Below are positions 1 through 6,489 of a stretch of DNA of 64,000 nucleotides, one piece after another. This stretch comes from Marinibacterium profundimaris (GTDB lineage Bacteria > Pseudomonadota > Alphaproteobacteria > Rhodobacterales > Rhodobacteraceae). The translations under genes and the position numbers were made by a program. The stretch covers positions 1-64,000 of the forward strand of contig NZ_AQQR01000001.1 of NCBI RefSeq assembly GCF_002210095.1, given 5' to 3'. A model generated the notes under the pieces. The model did not search any database and was not told the DNA's origin. It saw nothing but the letters and a program-made list of their open reading frames with translations. Numbering within the stretch: the first letter of the stretch is position 1; every line of letters starts with the position of its first letter.

Positions 1-299
1 AATTCTACTTCCGCATCCCACTAAGATCGGGGGGGATTACCCCGGGCGACAGTCGCTCGAAGAACGCCAGCACCTGCGCCCAACGCAAAGGCCGATTGAA
101 AGCGACCTCTCCGGTCTGGGTAACTCCGTGGACGTGGAAGATGTTCTTGGCCAGGTCGAGGCCGACAGTGGTAACGTGCATGGGGTGGCTCCTCTCAGTT
201 GCAGATTCTGACACCTGCAGTATGGCGCATTGCGACGCCGGGAGCGGGAGCCATCCACCCCATCTGCTTTCCGCCCATACCTCCCCCTTTCAATATCCC
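1..299 (-). mobile_element. IS110-family insertion sequence remnant (left part)
   Basis: The stretch holds the 5' non-coding end of an IS110-type element and the first third or less of its transposase, reading leftward. The reading frame stays typical of the family to about position 58 and then changes into unrelated sequence, so the element is broken. The right end is set by inference at the stop codon of the next gene (301-303). No terminal inverted repeats are expected or seen for this family. What lies beyond the window edge is unknown. Confidence 0.6.
5..181 (-). pseudogene. Truncated IS110-family transposase, N-terminal fragment
   Basis: The visible protein begins MHVTTVGLDLAKN and continues FHVHGVTQTGEVAFNR, the characteristic N-terminus of IS110 DEDD transposases; the Asp in GLDLAKN is the first catalytic acidic residue. 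The ATG at 181 follows a strong GAGAGGAG ribosome binding site; an upstream in-frame GTG at 214 is less likely. Similarity stops around FFERLSP, after which about fifteen unrelated residues lead to a stop at position 5. Family members are about 300-400 residues, so most of the catalytic domain is gone and the gene cannot be functional. Confidence 0.65.
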
Positions 300-300
300 C

Positions 301-1611
301 TTATAAGAGCGGCGCACCCTGATCGAGCAGCTCCGACAGAACTTCGACGCGCGGGCGCGGACCTTGCAAGGCCACGTCCACGATCCCGGCGGCGACTCTG
401 CGGGCTAGGCTTCTCGCCAGCACACGCTGTTGGGTCGATATTTTCTGCAGATCGGCCCGACCATGGATGAACTGACTGCGCAGCTCGAACAGGTCCTTGT
501 AGGCCTGCACGCTTGACCGATCGTTGAGGAGCGCGCCGATGCGAGCTGCAACCCGGTTTGTCGCCTTCATGCCCTTGTGCGGGTCCGGCTTCGGTCGCAT
601 AAACGCCTTATGATCCATCTCCAGACCAACCGCCGCTTCGATCGCGGTCATGTGGGCCATGACCTCATCGATGCCGTCCGACAGGAAGGCCCGCACTAGA
701 AAGTGCACGATCGGCGTCTCGAATAGGGGGGTCGCGCGGGCGGCCTCAACGACGCGCCAAGCCTGATCGGTCATCAACGCGAGCCCCCGCTTGGCATCGT
801 CGCTCAGTGGAAGCTCAGTCGCCCGCTCAAGCTCGATCTCTTCGCCGTCGTCATCGACAATCCATGGTTCGAGCGTAAGGCTGTCCGCGCTCGGTGGGGT
901 CGCCGGCCGGATGAACAGGTCCTCGTCCACCGTGTGAATCCAGGGCAGCCGGAAGCCGCGCCAGTCGACCTCCTGCATAGTCGACCAGTCCTCCCACGGG
1001 GCGAGGATCAAGTAGAAGAGCGCAGCCTCAACTGCCGGTGGAAATTGCCCAAGGTGCGGGTCGATCTCCCCGAAGTCGCGGTTCATCGCCATATACAGCC
1101 ACGGCGACGCGCGCTTCTCCGGCTGAGGATCGAGGGCAATCTCCTCCTCGATGACCAACCACTGAAATTGCGCAAGCCGCCGAGCGTCGAGCGGCTCGTT
1201 GGGCATGGTCCGCTCAATCCGTGGGGCATCGAAAAGAACGGCCAACTCGTCGGCACTGAATTGCGCAACCCGCGACCGCCCAAACGTCATGACCGGGAGA
1301 TCGTCGGCGAGATCGAGCGGGCATAAGTGACGGCGCACCGACGTCTTGCGGCGGCAAGCCTCATCGAGAGCGTTCGCCGCAACGACAGGATCGAGCGCCA
1401 GATGAGTCTTCCCTGCCGGCAGATGGCACGGGAGCCCAAGCGATCGCAGAGCGGTGCTGAGCGCGAACACGGGCTTGTCGATGCCATACTCCGCCGAGCA
1501 GAGCTCGCTCAGAGCGTTGAAGCGCGGCGCTCTCAGGAGGTTCTTGGGGCCTGGCCGAGGGATGCGCCAGAGATCCTCGACCACGGCGATCATGGCGGCG
1601 TTCGCGCCCAT
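301..1611 (-). CDS. Apea-like HEPN domain protein (putative RNase or defence protein)
   Basis: This 436-residue protein has a C-terminal helical segment with the motif LRSQFIHGR (Arg about 378, His about 383). It fits the R-x4-H signature of HEPN domains of the Apea-like type, a fold that in many toxins and anti-phage systems is a metal-independent RNase. The N-terminal 300 residues are not recognised; they are rich in Trp and acidic residues and show no membrane segment or signal peptide. The ATG overlaps the stop of the upstream gene in a TGATG junction, so it is the last gene of a translationally coupled four-gene leftward unit. The function as a nuclease is inferred from the motif; it could instead be a structural or antitoxin partner. 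Confidence 0.6.
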   Translation of the reverse strand: MGANAAMIAVVEDLWRIPRPGPKNLLRAPRFNALSELCSAEYGIDKPVFALSTALRSLGLPCHLPAGKTHLALDPVVAANALDEACRRKTSVRRHLCPLDLADDLPVMTFGRSRVAQFSADELAVLFDAPRIERTMPNEPLDARRLAQFQWLVIEEEIALDPQPEKRASPWLYMAMNRDFGEIDPHLGQFPPAVEAALFYLILAPWEDWSTMQEVDWRGFRLPWIHTVDEDLFIRPATPPSADSLTLEPWIVDDDGEEIELERATELPLSDDAKRGLALMTDQAWRVVEAARATPLFETPIVHFLVRAFLSDGIDEVMAHMTAIEAAVGLEMDHKAFMRPKPDPHKGMKATNRVAARIGALLNDRSSVQAYKDLFELRSQFIHGRADLQKISTQQRVLARSLARRVAAGIVDVALQGPRPRVEVLSELLDQGAPLL

Positions 1612-2345
1612 CAGCCGGCCTCGCTGCGCGCCTGTGGAAACCAGCTGCGCTCCGCCCGCTGCTTGACCAGATGGGCTTCGAGGTTCTCGTGCTTCCGCTC
1701 GATGCTCTCATTGTAGATATATTCGGCATCCCGCCAGAACGCGGCGATCGCGGTGACGAACTCGCGCAGGGCGGCGACCGGGATCACCATCGAGCCTGCA
1801 GGCGGTGGCGCGGGCCCTGCCTGCGGCTCGCCAAAGCCGGGCGGCATGGGCGGCATCACAGGCCAAAGGTCGGGTCGGCGCCGATGCAGTTCTATCGCCG
1901 AGTCCCCGTCACCATGGCGGCACGCATTGCCGAGGTGCTGGAGGATATCGATGAGCGGGAAGCTCGGAAACTCGTCCAAATTTATGCCGCGCAACCTTCG
2001 GAACCACTTTTGCAAATCTTTCCAGTTGGCCTTGTCGATCTTGTCGGCGATGGGCTCGCCGGGGCGTAGTTCGTTCGCGCAACCGCGCAGATAGCTGCGA
2101 ATCTGCCGTTCCCAGATCGACTGGATCGACAAGCCGAAGGCCAAGATCGCCTCACTCTTCACCGCTTCCATGTCGGCCTGAGCGAATTGATGACCGGGCG
2201 AGTCGCTCGCCCCCAGTTCCGCGATCTTTGCGTCGAGCGTCTCGAGCGCCGGCACCATCACGTCGTCCAGGTAGGAGTGGATGGTCAGGCCGTGCTTGCT
2301 CGTCAGGACGTCGGCGAAGCAGTTCTTCCAGCGAAACGTGGTCAT
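1611..2345 (-). CDS. Hypothetical HEPN-like helical protein
   Basis: A 244-residue, mostly helical protein without signal peptide or membrane segments. Around residues 140-147 it carries NACRHGDG, reminiscent of the Arg/His motif at the end of a HEPN helix but with Arg directly before His rather than four residues upstream. A Pro-rich linker (about 160-190, MPPMPPGF and PAPPPAG) separates this part from a C-terminal helix. The start at 2345 is chosen because its ATG overlaps the upstream stop in an ATGA; a longer in-frame start at 2381 would reach into the upstream gene. The stop is shared in a TGATG with the next gene. A family name cannot be given; the role is presumed linked to its operon partners. 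Confidence 0.5.
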   Translation of the reverse strand: MTTFRWKNCFADVLTSKHGLTIHSYLDDVMVPALETLDAKIAELGASDSPGHQFAQADMEAVKSEAILAFGLSIQSIWERQIRSYLRGCANELRPGEPIADKIDKANWKDLQKWFRRLRGINLDEFPSFPLIDILQHLGNACRHGDGDSAIELHRRRPDLWPVMPPMPPGFGEPQAGPAPPPAGSMVIPVAALREFVTAIAAFWRDAEYIYNESIERKHENLEAHLVKQRAERSWFPQARSEAG

Positions 2346-2923
2346 GTTGGCGCTCCCAACGAAGCTGCCTCGGCGATGCAATCGCGATAAGCGTAGTTGA
2401 TCAGGTCGCGGACGAGCTCAAGGAGGCCGCCGGTCGGGAGGCCGTCGAACGGGTCGCCGTAGGCGAGTGTGTTCCGCCGCTCGGCAAGGGTTGGGTGAAC
2501 GTCGACGGCGAACTGCCCGATCGCTGTCCCACCGCAGCGCTCGACCGTAGGTATGTCCCTGCCGGTCAGCCCATCGGCTGTCACCATATGCTTGAGGCGT
2601 GCAGCGAAGCCGCGTTTTCTCTTCAAGAGCTCCCCGCCGTGGCGGTCCATCACGGCCCGTTCGAGCGCAATCAGTGCCGCCAACTCGCCGGCCTTGATCA
2701 GGCTGAAGTCGATCCAGCCCAACAAGTAGAGCGTCTGCGCCCGGACGAATTTTCGCTGGATAATCTCTGGGATTCGCCGGTCTATCCCCAGCCCAGCGAT
2801 GAAGCCCCTCCAGGCGTCCGCGCGGTCGAAATGCAGGAATGCTGCGGCGTTGCCCGTCGCCGGCCAGGCCAGGGTCAGGGGTTCGTCACGGTCCTCCAAT
2901 GTGATGTGGGAAAACGTGCTCAT
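2342..2923 (-). CDS. Hypothetical HEPN-like protein with altered catalytic motif
   Basis: A 193-residue soluble protein. Residues 72-110 form a helix-rich block (DFSLIKAGELAAL ... KRKRGFAARLKHM), and residues 148-158 read AERRNTLAYGDP. This matches the RNxxAH helix end of HEPN proteins except that the usual His is Tyr, so an RNase active site of the standard kind would be incomplete. The ATG lies 12 bases after the stop of the HNH gene, and its TGA overlaps the ATG of the next gene (ATGA). Together with the two following genes it makes three consecutive HEPN-like proteins behind a nuclease. No precise family is recognised. Confidence 0.5.
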   Translation of the reverse strand: MSTFSHITLEDRDEPLTLAWPATGNAAAFLHFDRADAWRGFIAGLGIDRRIPEIIQRKFVRAQTLYLLGWIDFSLIKAGELAALIALERAVMDRHGGELLKRKRGFAARLKHMVTADGLTGRDIPTVERCGGTAIGQFAVDVHPTLAERRNTLAYGDPFDGLPTGGLLELVRDLINYAYRDCIAEAASLGAPT

Positions 2924-2935
2924 TACGGAGCCGCG

Positions 2936-4219
2936 CTATGGGACGAAACAGTGGGCGCGATGATGCGCAAGGTACGCCCCATGGCGTGCGTCGAGTCCGG
3001 AGATCATCGCGCCTCGGACGATACCCAATCGGTCGAGATTATCCTTGCTCAGCGTGTTGGAGACGAGCAGCGTTCCGTTGTCCTCGAAGGAAATGAGACC
3101 TCGATCGAACAAGGCATCGACATGCACTGCGAGCAAGAGTCCGTTGAAGGGGTCGAGCCGCTCAGTGTTCGTGGAGCTTCGCCACGGCTTGATGTGGGAG
3201 GCACGCAAAAGCGGAAGATGATCAACGCCAGCCAGCGGACACGTCCCGCCCCAAGCGACGACGAGGGCGTTCCGAAAGTCGCCTTGACCGATCCTCGCGG
3301 CTTGCAAGCGCTCCTTTTCAGTGAGCGGGTCCTCGGGAGGCGCCACCACCCTGACTGGGCCGTCGTCAGTCTCCAGGCGACTTGAGCGCTCCAACAACGC
3401 GATCGTAGTAGCCAGATTCCTATCGGAGACGCCGAGAGCAAACCCGTGACGGCCGACGGTCGTGCGATGTGGCGCGATGTATTCCGGGAATTCCCGAAGA
3501 TGCGCGTTCACGTAGCTCCGAGGTGGCTCGACGGTATCGACGCCTAGAGCCCGAAGGCTATCCGCCACGTCGAGGAAGCCTGGGTGAACGACCAGGGGCC
3601 GAATAGCAGTTTCCCGCTTCACGTAAACAATGAAATCGCCACGTCGCATCTGCACTACCTTGCCGGTGCGATTACGCTGTTCGAAACCCAACGTTTCCAG
3701 CGCATCGACAAGGTCCGCATCATGAATAGGAAGTCCAGTCTGCCGCACGAGCGTCGATGGCACCACCGGGAGGCTCAGCCCCTCAGCTTTGCGTTTCCAG
3801 GTTCGGACATTGGAATCCGGCCAGTCAACGCGGAGCTTCCCAATCTGCTCGGACAGTTCGCTCCGGAGGTGCGTGGAAAAGCGGTCGACGGGCTTTCCTT
3901 CACCGGGCCGGTCCCCGCGATACGGACAGGTCCAATCGGCCGCTCCCGTATTCAAATACTTCGCATCGAATAGCCCGACGAAGAGTGTATCGCCCGGATT
4001 CGGTGAGACGAACGAGGCCCATATCCTTCGCTTGCGCAAGATAGGGCGGTTCTTCTCTTGGGTGTCTTGGTAGAGGATGAAACCCTCCGGGTTGTCGCGC
4101 CAAAGATCTGCGATGCTCGCCGCGGAAGCGCCGCGTTTGGGAGTGTGATGGCGAAGAAGCGCGACCTCCTCTGGAGCAATACCACGTTCCAAAAGCAGAT
4201 TGTTGAAGGTGGCGCTCAT
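2936..4219 (-). CDS. HNH endonuclease (HNH_2-type) with unrecognised N-terminal region
   Basis: A 427-residue protein whose last 110 residues form an HNH nuclease: FRNALVVAWGGTC (Cys 327), RASHIKPW (His 342), LDPFNGLLL (Asn 359) and VHVDALFDRGLISF (His 366). This order matches HNH_2-type restriction-like endonucleases. The first 290 residues are not recognised; they include a beta-rich part (about 65-90, WASFVSPNPGDTLFVGLF) and a Lys/Arg-rich middle, and may serve target recognition. The ATG at 4219 is chosen by where protein-like composition begins; an ATG at 4258 is possible and neither has a strong ribosome binding site. It is the first gene of the leftward HNH-HEPN unit. No methyltransferase is adjacent, so a classical restriction-modification role is not supported. 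Confidence 0.7.
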   Translation of the reverse strand: MSATFNNLLLERGIAPEEVALLRHHTPKRGASAASIADLWRDNPEGFILYQDTQEKNRPILRKRRIWASFVSPNPGDTLFVGLFDAKYLNTGAADWTCPYRGDRPGEGKPVDRFSTHLRSELSEQIGKLRVDWPDSNVRTWKRKAEGLSLPVVPSTLVRQTGLPIHDADLVDALETLGFEQRNRTGKVVQMRRGDFIVYVKRETAIRPLVVHPGFLDVADSLRALGVDTVEPPRSYVNAHLREFPEYIAPHRTTVGRHGFALGVSDRNLATTIALLERSSRLETDDGPVRVVAPPEDPLTEKERLQAARIGQGDFRNALVVAWGGTCPLAGVDHLPLLRASHIKPWRSSTNTERLDPFNGLLLAVHVDALFDRGLISFEDNGTLLVSNTLSKDNLDRLGIVRGAMISGLDARHGAYLAHHRAHCFVP

Positions 4220-4284
4220 TGATGAAATCCAATCTGGCAGAGTGGCCAAATCGTGCATTGCTGATGACAGACACACATTGAGTA

Positions 4285-4465
4285 CTACGACCTCAGTAGG
4301 TCGAAAAACAAGCGAATCTTGAGATTTTGAAGCGTGCGGATCAACCCGCCCAGGCTTTCGAGTTCGACGACGTCCGAGGATGACAGGTGGCTGGTCGCGG
4401 CGCGCTCGTAAATTGCCAGGCACTTGCGGCGATGGAGGCCGGAGAAGTAGGGGATGCTGCATTGC
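4285..4465 (-). pseudogene. Possible C-terminal gene remnant, unidentified
   Basis: In one leftward frame about 59 codons are open and protein-like, with G/C-ending codons and the segments HRRKCLAIYERAATSHL and SSDVVELESLGGLIRTL, ending at a TAG (4285-4287). The frame is closed upstream by a TGA and has no ATG after it, so if it was ever coding, the 5' part is lost. It sits exactly where a conjugation cluster of this kind would normally continue upstream of trbB. Origin not identified. Confidence 0.3.
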
Positions 4466-4795
4466 CGTCAGGCCGATCTCCGCTCGACACGGAATACTCG
4501 CCCACGGTGGTCGCGGCGACCTGCATGAACGTCTGGTTCGCCAGAGTTGTTGCGCTCGCCATGCAGCACTGCCATCAGGCTGCTTCCCGCCCGAATTCAC
4601 CATGTTCTCATGACGGTTGCCACGATGCCTTCCTCACGGAATGAAACTGGGGATCATTCCGCCGATTTCCTGTCATTACACGCCACGCTACTACGCCCCT
4701 AGGAACCCTGTTGAGTCCTATGCAATTACGGCTTTCTTAATCGACCCCGATCCAGGGCGGCCTGTTGGAGGCGCCCGTAAGGGAACGGGGCCGGC
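4466..4795. other. Intergenic region upstream of trbB
   Basis: No convincing gene. The part from about 4650 to 4750 is AT-richer than its surroundings and is the likely site of the promoter for the trb operon. GGAGG occurs at about 4767 and GGGAACGGGG just before the trbB ATG. Nothing else recognised. Confidence 0.4.
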
Positions 4796-5794
4796 ATGGC
4801 GAAGACCGATCAGAGACCAGAGGTGATCCGCAGAGGCGCGCGGATGCTGCGCACCGCGCTCGGGCCGGCGATCGCCGGGTTTCTGGACGACCCCATGACC
4901 GTCGAGGTGATGCTCAACCCCGATGGGCGGCTCTGGGTCGACCGACTTTCCGAGGGGCTGGCCGATAGCGGTAAGACGCTGAGCGCAGCGGACGGCGAGC
5001 GTATCGTTCGCCTCGTCGCCCACCATGTTGGCGTTGAAGTTCATGGCCTGTCCCCTCGCGTTTCCGCAGAACTGCCGGAAACCGGCGAGCGCTTCGAGGG
5101 GCTCTTGCCGCCCGTGGTCTCAGCCCCGGCTTTCGCCATCCGTAAGCCTGCCGTAGCCGTCTTCACGCTCGACGACTACCTCGCCGCCGGGATCATGACC
5201 CCGACGCAGGCCGAGGCGCTGCGCCAAGCAGTTGCGACCCGTGCCAATATCCTGGTGGCGGGGGGCACCTCGACCGGCAAGACCACGCTGACCAATGCGC
5301 TGCTCGCCGAAGTGGCCAAGACCTCCGATCGCGTCGTGATCATCGAGGACACCCGGGAACTGCAATGCGCCGCGCCGAACCTCGTGGCGATGCGCACCAA
5401 GGACGGTGTTGCCAGCCTGTCCGACCTGGTTCGCTCTTCGCTGCGTCTGCGCCCCGATCGTATTCCGATCGGTGAGGTGCGTGGCGCCGAGGCGCTTGAC
5501 CTGCTCAAAGCCTGGGGCACCGGACATCCGGGCGGCATCGGCACCATCCATGCCGGTTCCGGGGGCGGTGCGCTGCGTCGTCTCGAACAACTCATCCAGG
5601 AAGCCGTCGTTACCGTGCCCCGCGCCATGATCGCGGAGACCATCGACCTCGTGGCGGTCCTGGCCGGGCGAGGGTCCGCGCGTCGTCTGGTCGAACTCGC
5701 CTGCGTCGAGGGCCTCGGGCCGGAGGGCGACTACCGGATTTCACCTGTCATTTCTGAACCCGCCATCCCTCACGAACCAGGAGATCCCAAATGA
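4796..5794 (+). CDS. trbB: TrbB, conjugal transfer hexameric ATPase (VirB11-like)
   Basis: TrbB powers pilus assembly and substrate transfer in P-type conjugation systems as a cytoplasmic hexameric traffic ATPase at the base of the type IV secretion channel. The 332-residue protein shows a Walker A motif GGTSTGKTT (156-164), an Asp-box region [12 protein letters not shown] (about 180-191), and [19 protein letters not shown] followed by the His box [13 protein letters not shown] (about 241-253). These are all diagnostic of the VirB11/TrbB family, and the length is normal. It opens the operon; its stop overlaps the trbC start in an ATGA, implying translational coupling. Confidence 0.95.
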   Translation: MAKTDQRPEVIRRGARMLRTALGPAIAGFLDDPMTVEVMLNPDGRLWVDRLSEGLADSGKTLSAADGERIVRLVAHHVGVEVHGLSPRVSAELPETGERFEGLLPPVVSAPAFAIRKPAVAVFTLDDYLAAGIMTPTQAEALRQAVATRANILVAGGTSTGKTTLTNALLAEVAKTSDRVVIIEDTRELQCAAPNLVAMRTKDGVASLSDLVRSSLRLRPDRIPIGEVRGAEALDLLKAWGTGHPGGIGTIHAGSGGGALRRLEQLIQEAVVTVPRAMIAETIDLVAVLAGRGSARRLVELACVEGLGPEGDYRISPVISEPAIPHEPGDPK

Positions 5795-6123
5795 TCCGTC
5801 ACGCCCTGCGCATCCGCCAGCACATCGCCACCGCGGCCGCCGCCACCTATGTCAGCCTGTTCATCGCTCCGGCTGCGCATGCCTCCGGCTCTTCCATGCC
5901 CTGGGAAGCGCCTCTGCAATCCATCCTCGACTCCGTTGAAGGGCCGGTGGCCAAGATCGTGGCGGTGATCATCATCGTCGTCACCGGTCTTACGCTGGCC
6001 TTCGGCGATACCGGCGGCGGCTTCCGGAGGCTGATCCAGATCGTCTTCGGGATTTCCATTGCCTTTGCGGCCTCGTCCTTCTTCCTGAGCTTCTTCAGCT
6101 TTGGTGGCGGAGCGCTGATTTGA
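5791..6123 (+). CDS. trbC: TrbC, prepilin of the conjugative pilus
   Basis: TrbC/VirB2 proteins are the major pilin subunits of P-type type IV secretion systems. This 110-residue protein has a long N-terminal signal region ending near APAAHASG (about 27-33), a short periplasmic part, and two hydrophobic helices (VAKIVAVIIIVVTGLTLAF and FGISIAFAASSFFLSFF) around a small loop with GDTGGGFRR. The layout and size match the family. The ATG overlaps the trbB stop. Maturation, including possible cyclisation as in RP4 TrbC, cannot be judged from the sequence. Confidence 0.9.
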   Translation: MIRHALRIRQHIATAAAATYVSLFIAPAAHASGSSMPWEAPLQSILDSVEGPVAKIVAVIIIVVTGLTLAFGDTGGGFRRLIQIVFGISIAFAASSFFLSFFSFGGGALI

Positions 6124-6189
6124 TGGTGACGACCGTTGGCCCGCAGGGACACGAAAGGCTCCGGGGGAGCGTTTCGAGGGAGGAACGCC

Positions 6190-6483
6190 ATGAGCGGTAG
6201 CGAATGGCAAAGCTTCGAGGCCCTCGACGCGGTGCCGGGGTTCAGCGTGCCGGTTCATCGCGCGCTGACCGAGCCGATCCTGCTCGGCGGCGCACCACGC
6301 TCGGTCGCCATTCTGAATGGCACGCTCGCAGGTGCGGTCGGCCTCGGGCTTCAGCTCTGGCTGGTCGGGATCCTGATCTGGGCCATCGGCCACATCGCAG
6401 CTGTCTGGGCGGCCAGGCGCGATCCGCTCTTCGTCGAGGTCGCGCGCCGCCATCTGCGCGTTCCCGCTCATCTCTCGGTGTGA
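6190..6483 (+). CDS. trbD: TrbD, small inner-membrane conjugation protein (VirB3-like)
   Basis: A 97-residue protein with the TrbD/VirB3 pattern: a soluble N-terminus with FSVPVHRALTEPILLGG (about 16-32) and a hydrophobic hairpin (VAILNGTLAGAVGLGL and LWLVGILIWAIGHIAAVW), then a short cytoplasmic tail with DPLFVEVARRHLR. VirB3-type proteins sit in the inner membrane and work with the VirB4/TrbE ATPase. The ATG at 6190 is preferred over an in-frame codon at 6136 because GGGAGGAACGCC precedes it. It lies between trbC and trbE, as in other trb operons. Confidence 0.9.
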   Translation: MSGSEWQSFEALDAVPGFSVPVHRALTEPILLGGAPRSVAILNGTLAGAVGLGLQLWLVGILIWAIGHIAAVWAARRDPLFVEVARRHLRVPAHLSV

Positions 6484-6489
6484 ACCCCC

